From assembly GCA_013176395.1 (NCBI GenBank), contig JABMLP010000048.1, positions 1 to 54,469 on the forward strand: 54,469 nt of DNA, written 5' to 3'. Of the stretch, positions 30,135 through 40,417 are shown piece by piece; position 1 is the stretch's first letter; each line of letters begins with the position of its first letter. The notes beneath the pieces were generated by a model. The model had not been told where the DNA came from. It was given only the letters and a program-made list of their open reading frames with translations, and made no database searches. Origin of the DNA: Venturia oleaginea. Taxonomy: Eukaryota > Ascomycota > Dothideomycetes > Venturiales > Venturiaceae. Both the position numbers and the translations under genes were made by a program.

Positions 30135-33100
30135 ATGGCTAGTAGCTCTTTACCCCACCACCAAGTCATTAGTGGCACATCCGCAAGGGACGGCGGTCAG
30201 GCATTCGCCGGCACGAACCTTGGAACCATAAATTATGCTGGCAACGACAATAATTCAAGTTCGTGCCTCGCCTTTGGAGCTTTTATGATGGCATCAAATT
30301 GACAAACAGACTAGACCTGAACGACGTCCTCAATACCCTACCCACTGCTCCAGACGCACCATTCAACGCATACCAGCGACAACACGACCCAGAATGCCTT
30401 CCTGATACGCGCGTCGACCTCCTCCAAGACATATACAGCTGGGCCAACGGACAAGACGAGCGATGCATCTTCTGGCTGAACGGCTTAGCCGGCACGGGGA
30501 AGTCGACGATTGCGCGCACCGTAGCCAGGAGACACTACAACGAGAAGCGCTTTGGGGCTAGTTTCTTCTTCTCGCGCGGCGGTGGAGATGTAGGCCACGC
30601 GGGCAAGTTCATCACGAGCATTGCGTGGCAGCTGGCGAGCAGCGTACCCTCTCTCAATCGGTACGTCTGCGATGCGATCAAAGAGCACCGCGGTATCGCG
30701 AACCAGTCTCTCCGCGATCAGTGGCAGCAACTCGTCCTACGGCCGCTGTCGAAGCTGAGCGAAAGCGGTGGCCAGTTCTCATACATGCTTGTCGTTGATG
30801 CGCTCGATGAGTGCGACAATGACAAGGATATTCGTATCATCGTCGACCTTTTGGCTGAAGCTCAATCGCTCAAGACGGCACGTCTACGGATTTTCTTAAC
30901 GAGCCGACCTGAGATTCCAATCCGACATGGAATCAGCCAGATGCGTGATGAAGGACATCGGGATTTTGGGCTACATAAAATTTCACCGCAAATCGTAGAC
31001 CACGACCTCTTTGTTTTCTTCAAGCACAATTTACAGATTATCAGGGAGGAATACTATCTGGATGCCTGGTGGCCCGGTGACCAAACGATGATGCAATTGA
31101 TCCAGATCGCCGGTGGTCTATTCATCTGGGCAGCAACTGCATGCCGGTTTATTAATGAAGGCAAACGATATGCAGCCAAAAGGCTGACCACGATTCTTCA
31201 GGGAAGTAGCAGTGGCCCTACAGCACCAGAGAAGCACCTCGATGAGATCTACACGACGGTACTGAAGCAATCGGTCGCTCCAAAATATACGGACGAAGAG
31301 AAAGATCATGCATTTTCTATGCTAAGAACAACTCTTGGTAGCATCGTTGTCCTACTTTCATCTCTCTCGCCATTGTCCTTGAGCAGGCTACTTAATTTTA
31401 GGAAAGAGGATATCGACCAGACGCTCAGCGATCTACATTCGATCCTGGACGTTCCGAAGAATCAAAGCCAGCCTCTTCGTCTTCACCATCCATCGTTTCG
31501 GGACTATCTGCTCAATAACGGCAGGTGTAGGGATGAAGACTTATGGGTGGACGAAAAGCAAGCCCATCAAGTATTAGCCGACAGTTGTATGCAGCTTATG
31601 TCGGCATCGCTTAAGCAATACATCTGTGGCGTGGATGCCCCCGGCACGCTTATATCCGACGTTGAAAGGAGTCAAGTAGAGCAAAGTCTTTCCGCTGAAG
31701 TGCAATATGCTTGTCTCTATTGGATTGAGCATCTTCGGAAGAGCGGCACTCACCTCTGCGACGACAGCCAAGTGCATGTTTTCTTACAGGAGCATCTCCT
31801 TCACTGGCTCGAGGCTCTGGGATGGATGAAGAAGATATCGGAAGGAGTTCTAGCGATACTCTCCCTTGAGGCTCAACTTTCGGTAATTCTTCTTTGCTAT
31901 ACCTAAGGGAAATCCTAACTAATTTCTACCAAGTCCGATGAAAGTCCTAAACTACACGCGTTCATCCACGATACGAAGCGATTCGCCCTATACAATCGAT
32001 ACATCATCGAACAAGCACCCCTCCAATTATACTACTCAGCCCTTATCTTCGCCCCAGAGAAGAGTATCATTGGGAAACAATTTGAAAAGTGTATTCCTAC
32101 TGAGATCAAAAAGAAGCCTAAAGGAAAAGACAACTGGAACGCGACGCTGCAGACGCTCGAGGGCCATTCTGATTGGGTCAGGTCTGTCGCCTTCTCGCCG
32201 GACGGCAAAGTGCTGGCTTCAGGCTCGGGTGACAAGACAGTGCGGCTCTGGGACACCGGCACGGGCGCGGCGCTGCAGACGCTCGAGGGCCATTCTGAGA
32301 GTGTCTGGTCTGTCGCCTTCTCGCCGGACGGCAAAGTGCTGGCTTCAGACTCGTATGACACGATAGTGCGGCTCTGGGACACCGGCACGGGCGCGGCGCT
32401 GCAGACGCTCGAGGGCCATTCTGCTTATGTCAGGTCTGTCGCCTTCTCGCCGGACGGCAAAGTGCTGGCTTCAGGCTCGGATGACAAGACAGTGCGGCTC
32501 TGGGACACCGGCACGGGCGCGGCGCTGCAGACGCTCGAGGGCCATTCTGCTTATGTCAGGTCTGTCGCCTTCTCGCCGGACGGCAAAGTGCTGGCTTCAG
32601 GCTCGGATGACAAGACAGTGCGGCTCTGGGACACCGGCACGGGCGCGGCGCTGCAGACGCTCGAGGGCCATTCTGCTTATGTCAGGTCTGTCGCCTTCTC
32701 GCCGGACGGCAAAGTGCTGGCTTCAGGCTCGGATGACAAGACAGTGCGGCTCTGGGACACCGGCACGGGCGCGGCGCTGCAGACGCTCGAGGGCCATTCT
32801 TTTGCTGTCAGCTCTGTCGCCTTCTCGCCGGACGGCAAAGTGCTGGCTTCAGGCTCGGATGACAAGACAGTGCGGCTCTGGGACACCGGCACGGGCGCGG
32901 CGCTGCAGACGCTCGAGGGCCATTCTGTTGTCGTCAGGTCTGTCGCCTTCTCGCCGGACGGCAAAGTGCTGGCTTCAGGCTCGTATGACAAGACAGTGCG
33001 GCTCTGGGACACCGGCACGGGCGCGGCGCTGCAGACGCTCGAGGGCCATTCTGAGAGTGTCAACTCTGTCGCCTTCTGGAACGATGTTTTAAGAGTGTCG

Positions 33101-33289
33101 CCACAGTCGCTCGAGGGCACACCCTTCCCCAAGACAGCGTCAGTGAACGTGAAGCAAGATTGGGTAATTCTTGATGGGAAAGGAATACTTTGGCTACCAC
33201 CTGAGTATAGGCCAGGTCGGGTCGCTATCTGTCAGCGTGTTGTAGCTATTGCCTGTTCGTCAGGACTTATTTTCTTCCTACAATTTTAA
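30135..33289 (+). CDS. NACHT-WD40 STAND receptor (NLR-like), 3 exons
   Basis: Proposed exons 30135-30262, 30310-31882 and 31934-33289, 1018 residues. Exon 1 encodes a short Gly/Asn-rich segment (ISGTSARDGGQAFAGTNLGT then INYAGNDNN) with no effector domain. The first intron needs a weak donor (GTGCCT); an ATG-less start in exon 2 is the alternative. NACHT: Walker A GLAGTGKS at about 101-108, Walker B LVVDALDECD at about 203-212, TSRPE, and winged-helix LRLHHPSFRDYL. Exon 3 starts with a helical linker (KLHAFIHDTKRFALYNRYII), then seven full 42-residue WD40 repeats and a partial eighth (TLEGHS..V.SVAFSPDGKV type) from about residue 636. Fungal NACHT-WD40 proteins include the allorecognition genes het-d, het-e, het-r and NWD2. 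The intron at 31883-31933 is a clear GT-AG (51 bases). No disabling change seen. Confidence 0.85.
32161..33060 (+). repeat. 126-base tandem WD40 repeats, 7 full copies plus a partial
   Basis: Unit starts at 32161, 32287, 32413, 32539, 32665, 32791, 32917 and 33043, exactly 126 bases apart. Copies 3, 4 and 5 appear identical in every base. The differences elsewhere cluster in the two codons after GHS, in one base of the SVAF approach (R/W/S/N), and at the G/Y/D codon before DK. The long ORFs in other frames and on the minus strand here are by-products of the repeat. Confidence 0.95.
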
Positions 33290-34261
33290 GAAGAACAAGA
33301 AGAAGTTGCCAAAACTTCTTCTTATCTTCCTCTTTCTTTCTTTTTCATAACTCTGGCACAGAGAGTGAAGGGGAAGGCATGTATTTATGCTTGCTAGTAT
33401 CTTAGGTAGATAATTCCACAAGCTTCTCAAAGCTTCCCTATTAGTAATGTTTAGAATTTGATCGAACATCAATTTCTATTCTCTTCGAGTATCTTCCGAA
33501 TCTAGGTCGAAGTCCGAAGTCGACCTAGCTCACCCGCTTAGGCCACCTGTCACGGCAAGCAAAAGGAACGAATAGAGTGGCGTGTGTATAGTGTGGTCTC
33601 AAAGGAATTAAATGTTAGCTACACATCATTGATAGAGGCCTTTTTTCTCGCAGATTCTACTGTATTTGGTGTAATATACATCTGTCTATCTCCATCTCGC
33701 CACGCCTTCGGATCACGGTCATCTGGCACGTTTATCTGTTGATTGGCCGGACGCAGGCCAGGGCACGTGAATTTTCATTATGAGCGAGCATCAAATGTGT
33801 GTTTCAAGAACCTCGAAACTTGGCCGTTTCAATCGAACCGCTATTTGCCTCCTACCGTAACCATCTGCATATTCCACCTCCCAACAAACCCAACCTATCA
33901 CCAAACCAGCAAAGTCCCTACTCACCGACAAGTCAAAACCCATTAAATGTCCAGCGAAAAAGTGCTATAAAGCGTACTAAGCCGTATCCTAGCGATATCA
34001 TGATCCCATCCTCGATGAACAGTCAATTGAAGTGGATGGGTAAGTGTTCGAAACAGTGTTGAATGAATACATGAGATCTAAGTACAGCTGTTCAAAAGGA
34101 TTGAATACATTCAAAGATCATTCCAAGAAGGCGTGATTTATCTATTACCGGCTGTCCCCAAGGCCTCCATTATACAATATACTCACAAAATCAGACAGCC
34201 GCCTAGCGACGCAAAGATCCAGACCCGTCACGACGCGACAAACTAGAACCCGAACTAAGCC
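33290..34261. other. Intergenic, 972 bases
   Basis: 3' flank of the NACHT-WD40 gene. Short ORFs (33743, 33799) have no protein-like pattern. No repeats or motifs recognised. Confidence 0.5.
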
Positions 34262-34753
34262 CTAAGAACGCATGTAAATGAGGAAGTAACAACGCATCTT
34301 AATGAGTGACTTAACAGTAACCGATAAACGACTTAGCACACACACATAACTCAACACTGTGCTGGTTGCTCTATTGCGGACGACGGTTGAGGCTCGAACT
34401 GTACGAGACGAGGAGGCGTTATAGCCATAGCTAGTATCGTATGCGGATTCGTATCCATGTCCATATCCGACCTGAGACTGGCTGCTAGATTGAGATCGAG
34501 ATCCAGAGGCGGCGCAAGACGAGGCCTCAGACAGGGGTGATGAGCGGGAGGAGTGCGAGGATGGGCGCATGGAGGGGGTAGAGGCAGTGTACCGAACGCT
34601 GCCACTGCTCATGATGGAGACTTCCTCCGGATTACCGTAGTTGAAGGCCGCGTTATTAATAGCTGCGCGGCGGAGTAAGCTACTGATTAGAGTATCACGC
34701 ATAGCGCTGGAGCTGCTGCAGTGGGTAGGAGCCATAATCGTAGTAAGTGACAT
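34262..34753 (-). CDS. Hypothetical Ser/Tyr/Gly-rich small protein
   Basis: 163 residues from ATG 34753, or from an internal Met (MRDTLISSLLRRAAINNAAF) that looks like a more natural start at about 34699. The middle is Ser-rich (SSHSSRSSPLSEASS), then a YGHGYESAYDTSYGYNASSS stretch of low complexity. No domain, no signal peptide, no neighbour clue. The last 25 residues look less natural and might be intron read-through. Expression evidence would be needed to trust it. Confidence 0.35.
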   Translation of the reverse strand: MSLTTIMAPTHCSSSSAMRDTLISSLLRRAAINNAAFNYGNPEEVSIMSSGSVRYTASTPSMRPSSHSSRSSPLSEASSCAASGSRSQSSSQSQVGYGHGYESAYDTSYGYNASSSRTVRASTVVRNRATSTVLSYVCVLSRLSVTVKSLIKMRCYFLIYMRS

Positions 34754-36426
34754 GAATATTCAAGAGAAAGAATAGGAAGAGTGGGTGAGTTTGAGAGTCA
34801 AACATTGCCTTGTAAGTAGTAGAGTGTGCTGGAGGATGATGGAGAGATAATGACGAGGCCAAACTTGTGTATACAGGATTCATTACTGTTGAATCTCACC
34901 TGTGCTATGCTACTCCTATCACCCACCAACTATATTCTCAACAGAAGAGACGACCTGACGATAATAACGCCAACCAACGCCGCAATTCCGAGAGATGGAA
35001 TAAATAAGAATATACACCACGCCAATACACTAAGCCCGGTACAATTTCCAGCCAACAGCAAGAAAACCAGCAGGAAGCGGGAATTATACTCAACCTAATA
35101 TCTCCACAGGCTAGCTTCGCGTTTGGTGTATTTCTCGAACCGTCTTCGCATCCATAGGATTTGTTACCAAAACTGGATAGTATCTGAATTAAGCGAAGCG
35201 CAGGAGATTGTGAAGCTCGTAGGTCTCGATCTCGATCTCGATGTCGATCATAGAGAAAGATGTGAAAGACAGTGAGAGTTCATAGCTAGTAGGTACATCT
35301 ATGTTAATGATTATACAAGTAGCTATGATGAAACTTCCACGCATGATAAGAAATAAATGTTACTCCAACTAAAACATACCTGCGGCGCCAAAATACAAGC
35401 TTCGAGAATATTCCCAAAGCCAAGAGACCACAAAAACAGCAACCAAGCGACTCCCACCTTGCCAAAATGTTTCTTCCTCATTGTGGGGGTGAATGTAGGT
35501 TTTGGACGGTTGATGAAATAGTCGCGCTGTAGGATACTTCAGATGTCGATTCTGACTTCTTGAGGATCCTGGAGTGGCCTGCCGACTATCTAATCTTTGT
35601 CAGACGTGGATGGGATGAGCTTGGCAGCCTCGTTTCGTAGGAAAGTGGTGCATTTATGCTCGAGCGTATTTTTGTGCTTAATTAGATAAAAGTTATTGGT
35701 GAATGGGAACTTGTCGTGACGAGGAACAGGAACGTGACATAATGTAGATCCACCCACATTCTACCCCGATATCTGGGGGTGAGGTAATTCGGGTTCGCTT
35801 GGCGGCCGACTATAGAGAATGGCTGTTAACGCTAGTTTGAGCATGTTAGGTATGTTATGAGGTAGGGTATAATCCTTATCCATACAACATAGAGAATCGA
35901 CCGAAACAAGCAGCGTCGAGCACATCGCGCAAATTATGGCGACCACTCGTATCCAGAACGAGTGCATGACTTCTCGCTGGGCTCGATTTGCTGGCATTTT
36001 GAGGCCGGGATTTTCCAGGTACCCCAAGCCCCTCTCTCATACCACGCGCCTTCCATTTCAAAACCCACGCGCTAAGATGTTTACTCCAGCATCCCAACCC
36101 GCCAGCGATCCTTTCAAATGCTTAAATCAGCGAACCAGCAGTCGCCAGAAACATATCGATATCGATCTCGAATCCAGCTTCTTCGATTGAAGTGAGAGTA
36201 CCAATGAGTGGGCAAGTAAGTGAAGACACCGATCTTGCCGTTCCCATCTGACTGACCATCCAGTCTCCAGTTGCAACTTCAGCTTTAATCTGGAGTCTTC
36301 CTTCCAAAATTGCCACGATGACATGAGCAACTCTCGCTGCGCTCTTAGTAAGTTCTTTTGTTGTCCTGTAGATCTCGACACAACACTCACCATCATATCA
36401 TCAGCCAGAGCAGAATCACCATTTCA
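34754..36426. other. Long intergenic region, 1.67 kb
   Basis: AT-rich, with simple-sequence bits such as GATCTCGATCTCGATGTCGATC near 35227. Small overlapping ORFs on both strands (35761-36396) carry no recognisable domain. No transposon signature seen. Confidence 0.5.
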
Positions 36427-37139
36427 ATGGCGAATGAGGACGCATTTAACGTGGAGAATGAGGACGCGTGTACCGTAGAGAGCGAGGACGCGTGTACCGT
36501 GGCGATCGAGGACGCGAATACCATGGAATTCGATAATATCATGCAACATCATGTTTACGACCCCTTGGTGTTCGCGGAAGACCCGAAAGACCCATTCCGC
36601 TCGCTCGTGGCTTGGGAAACCATTTGTTACAGCGGCTGAACAAATACAACGGTAGAATGCCAATCAGAGCCGCCGTCGCCCTCTCTATTAGCGCGTTTGT
36701 ACGTAGATGGTCTTCCTTGGAATGGGGTGTCAGGAGGCGGGCACTCGGCAGGCAAAGGCAGCTCTACAGACACTTGCGCGACGGGCGAATCACACGTGGG
36801 AGGTTTTTTCGACTGTTAGGACGGGAGCGGAGGCAACGCCAACAGACTGAGCATCGACTGATCCGGCATATGAACGTTTTCCTACCTCGCCTAACTTCGC
36901 CCCATTCTGCGCACACTGAATTTGAACATACTCTTCTTCAAGTGGAGCAGGCACGCGTCAGTGCAATATAATGTTTGGAGAGCTATACTAATCGTGTGTA
37001 AGGCCAGATATTCCAAACGGTTGAACGCGTTCTATGAGCGTTTCGAGGACTTGGTAGCACGCTGCATGAATCGGGAAGTTCGACCGTCCGTAAGGGTACC
37101 AAAAGGTATCCGGAAGTTATTGCGAAGACTTAACTAGGC
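36427..37139 (+). pseudogene. Possible small gene in three overlapping frames
   Basis: From ATG 36427: an acidic start built on a repeated EDA(C/N)TV..EDA motif (NEDAFNVENEDACTVESEDA), stopping at 36637-36639. The overlapping frame at 36612-36971 encodes a very basic, Arg-rich segment (WGVRRRALGRQRQLYRHLRD, GRFFRLLGRERRQRQQ). A third frame, 36922-37139, continues VQYNVWRAILIVCKARYSKR to LLRRLN. The frames follow one another as if one protein had been broken by two one-base shifts, or has introns I cannot place. No family recognised. The acidic-then-basic layout is odd and may be fortuitous. Confidence 0.3.
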
Positions 37140-37654
37140 ATGAACCAAAAAGGAGAGGAATACAGTCGCTGGGATTGGATGGAAGGACATGCAGGTTTGA
37201 GATGGAGCGAGATCCAGAAGCTCATTGTATCGCATCTACGCAAAGCAAAGGCGATAAGTATTACCACAATTCAGTGCAGTGTAAACCAAGAACCCCACCA
37301 GAAAATTGATATCGTTATGGGAGGGCAACTCAATCTTTCCAGGTGGTCTGCTAGAGGATCCAACGTCCACAGACAAAGATGTGTTCAAGAGAGTGATATA
37401 GACTCGAATTATTGTGACCAACCCGTTCCTGATTTTGCAAGAGTTCTGACTATATCGGCTCGGGGCGACGGACCGTCATGGAGTCCACTGGTACGACACT
37501 GAGAGATATATCCAGATGCATCGGGATAGCTCTCTCTTTCTTGATATCGGCAATGACTGGTAGCCGATAGGGCAGGCAGAAATCTATGGAGGACATTAAC
37601 TCGTGATATTGAGACCCGAGATGATCCTCGGCAATAGCCACCCGAAAACTGGGA
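37140..37654. other. Unassigned 515 bases, protein-like patch on minus strand
   Basis: A minus-strand patch at 37453-37700 reads AIAEDHLGSQYHELMSSIDF and CLPYRLPVIADIKKERAIPM to a TAG near 37450. It looks coding but has no start and no known family. It overlaps the end of the glucosyltransferase relic in another frame. Confidence 0.3.
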
Positions 37655-39981
37655 TTAAGCCGAAGATCCAGGATTACCAGGTTGGTTCGTAGTTGTACTA
37701 GTCACCGATTTATTTTCCTTGCCTCTCCTCTCCGAGTTCGGCGGGCTGCCAGATGTGAGTCTCGAAAGGCTGACCGAGCTACCACTCACACTCCCTTCAC
37801 TCTTAACCAACTTCAGATCAGGAGCATACTCATGCCACCTTCTTAAAACGTCCTGTCTCTGTTCTTCATTGGACTCTTTCATCTCTTCAAATCCCTGGGC
37901 GAAATTGGCTGCCAGGATATAGCTGAGTGTACCGATCCAAGGCGTTTCCGGATATCGTTGTAGATTACGTGCATGCCGAATTGCCTCCCATTGACCCAGA
38001 TCCCACGGCTCCTAAATAGCCAATTACTAAAAACTTTTCCGAGGCCTTTGCCAAAGCCTATGCATCATCTTTTCGTGGGCCTTTGTGTGGCTCGTATACC
38101 ACGTCTGCGTAGGCCTTTGCAATGTTGACAGGCAGATGGATAACGCCCGACGCAAAGGAATCCATAGTGCTCAAGACTGGATTTGCACTTTGCATGTTGG
38201 AAGCGAGACCCAATTCTTCCACGGCGTACTCGCATGGTCTATATGGTCGAAACTGGTTAACATCGATCAATTTCGCATCGCCCAACACTGTTGCTGCGAA
38301 AGCGCTTAGGCGCACATCATCTTGTTTTGGACCATGGGTTACGACCGCAGAGACATGTTGGAATAGCCAGTCGTGAGGATAATTGCCTAGCATGAAGACG
38401 CCCTCAAGCTTGTTGGTGAGGGCGTCACCTGCGCCCCATCCTTTGGATACTAGAGCACGCTGTCCGGTGAGGTTTACGGCTTCGAAGATCATCTCGGTCA
38501 TCGCATTGAGGTCGTCGACGACGATTGAACTGAATCTATTGATACCGATTAGCCGTCGAGGTAGCCTTGAAGCGTGGAGCATACGAACCCAATGTAAACA
38601 GGTGGTGGGCCTGCAGCAAGAAAAGCTGCCAAATTCGCGTCAGGCTCGTGATTCGATAACAGTGAAAGGAAGAAGAATCCAGAAAAGGAGGTATGGGGTC
38701 CCCAATCTTTTGGCTTGGGTATGAGAGCTGGAGACCACCAGTATATATGTGAAATCTTCAGACGATGCAGCATAGTTGTAGCTGCCGCTTGTGAGTTGAC
38801 CAAGGTCCAATGTCTCCGTCCTGAACTTGTTAGTAAGGCTTCCGAGGCCCTGCCAGGTCATCATGTCGACAATCGTATAGCTCATCTCAATTCGTCATAC
38901 TGCCGTTGGGATCCGTCGACTGGTATTGGCCAGAGGATGCGAGATACTCTTGGTCGCACTCCACGGCATCGTGAACATCAAATGCAACGGTATTCCGAGC
39001 TTCTGCGCACAATGGATATGGGCAAAGCTCGGTGGGTTGGCGATGATAGCGTTGGCCAAAAAAGGCTTTCTTCTGGCGATTCCTTCCTCTCAGGCAGCCT
39101 AAAGAAGTCAGCGTGTCATCTGAAGCAATTTCGAGATGGATAAAATGCTCGCTATCTCAATTTCAACATCCACAGAAATTTATCAAGCATGCTTTGTGGT
39201 GAGACGATGGCATTCGAAAAGCAGTCTCGACAGGTCAACAAGGGCATCGCAAATTTTCTTAACACTCGCATTGCGATAATGTCATATCGAATGGGATTGA
39301 AGACCTACCGTGAAGTCGTCCTCGTCCTCGTCCTCATGCACCTCATCGACATCGGCGCACGACTTCTAGCAACCCTGGAGAATCTCTGCCATGCCCTTCT
39401 GCCTCTTTCCCACATCGCCATGTTTCAGTATCAAGTCGAGGTTCTTGACCATGAAGGCCATCAGCGCTGCCGGGTCTCCACCGATGTCAAAAAAACTCGA
39501 CGCCATTCTCCTCGACGAACTTCTTGAATGTGCCATGCGTGGCCAACCGCACACGATGATTATATTTGTTCTTCAGCTCACGTCTAAGGGCGACCAAAGG
39601 TTGTACATCTCCTCTTGATCCCACGACCCGGATTACGATGTTGAGGGGTGGAGGTGGTCGTGAGGAATAAGCTGGAAGCGGGCCAGTATTTGAAGATTCG
39701 GCTTGTTCCTAGTGGGCAGCTAGTTGTAAGTGTTGTATATGATTCGCAAGGCGTTGATCAATGTCGTTGATTAGGACGCGTCCATCGTCTTGGTGTCTAT
39801 ATGAGTATGATTACGGTATCGTTCGCGCGATACGGGTCCGCGATCAATACATACCTCGAAGTTGGGGGTCAACGCCATCCGTACTCAGGTCTCTGGCTTC
39901 GTTTGCTGCTTCGTAACTCGGGAGCGCCTCTGGCAAGACCTCATCCGGGGCTGCTCGGAGATCCGGAGTGTGAGAAGCCAT
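37655..39981 (-). pseudogene. Sterol glucosyltransferase-like UGT (GT1/GT28), heavily broken
   Basis: From ATG 39981 the minus strand carries, in normal order, the pieces of a fungal UDP-glucose:sterol glucosyltransferase-like protein. The N-terminus is MASHTPDLRAAPDEVLPEAL. The first Rossmann strand is LNIVIRVVGSRGDVQPLVAL, followed by [114 protein letters not shown] and NYPHDWLFQHVSAVVTHG. The catalytic/UDP-binding part after HG is missing. The C-terminal extension (VLSTMDSFASGVIHLPVNIA) and tail (AQGFEEMKESNEEQRQDVLR) remain. Disabling changes: TAG 39709-39711, a T7 run at 39489-39495 causing +1, TAG 39366-39368, TGA 38895-38897, TAG 38058-38060, and further shifts. A normal protein would glucosylate sterols; this one cannot. 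Confidence 0.85.
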
Positions 39982-40417
39982 GGCCAACTGTCAAACATCT
40001 TAGCAAACCGGTGGGGCTAATATAACAAGCTTTTAGGCGGCACCCCTCCTGGCTTGGCCCGCAACCTTTGGCGCCTGTCAGCAGCTCTCTGTCAGCACTA
40101 ATGCCGACCCATTCTTACCCTTGGTCCTTTCATACGTCCCTCGAACCACGAAGCAAGACTGCCAGCATCATTATTGGTGTGGCTATACAACCGAATCTCG
40201 CACTCGCCACAGACATGGCGTTTCACGCATCTTCGGTGCTTCCGGTAGGAGGTAACCACGTTGAGCAAAGAATGGAAGTGGGCTGGTATAAATAAGAAAA
40301 TGTGGTTCAGCACCCTCCAAGATAGAAAACTGCTGAAGTCGATTCCACACCCTCTGCTTGCATCCTATACTCCCTTCGATTGACGCATCTCAAACTCTTC
40401 TGACCTCGTTGAATACC
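39982..40417. other. Intergenic between the UGT relic and the methyltransferase
   Basis: 436 bases, divergent arrangement, so it would hold both promoters. A TATAAATAA-like stretch at about 40285-40293 lies about 125 bases upstream of the methyltransferase ATG at 40418. Confidence 0.4.

Noticed and set aside
32427..33132. Long ORFs in another plus frame and on the minus strand across the WD40 repeats
   Set aside because: They repeat every 126 bases because the WD40 unit has no stop in those frames; composition is unlike real proteins.
38715..39143. 142-codon plus-strand ORF
   Set aside because: Shadow opposite the glucosyltransferase relic.
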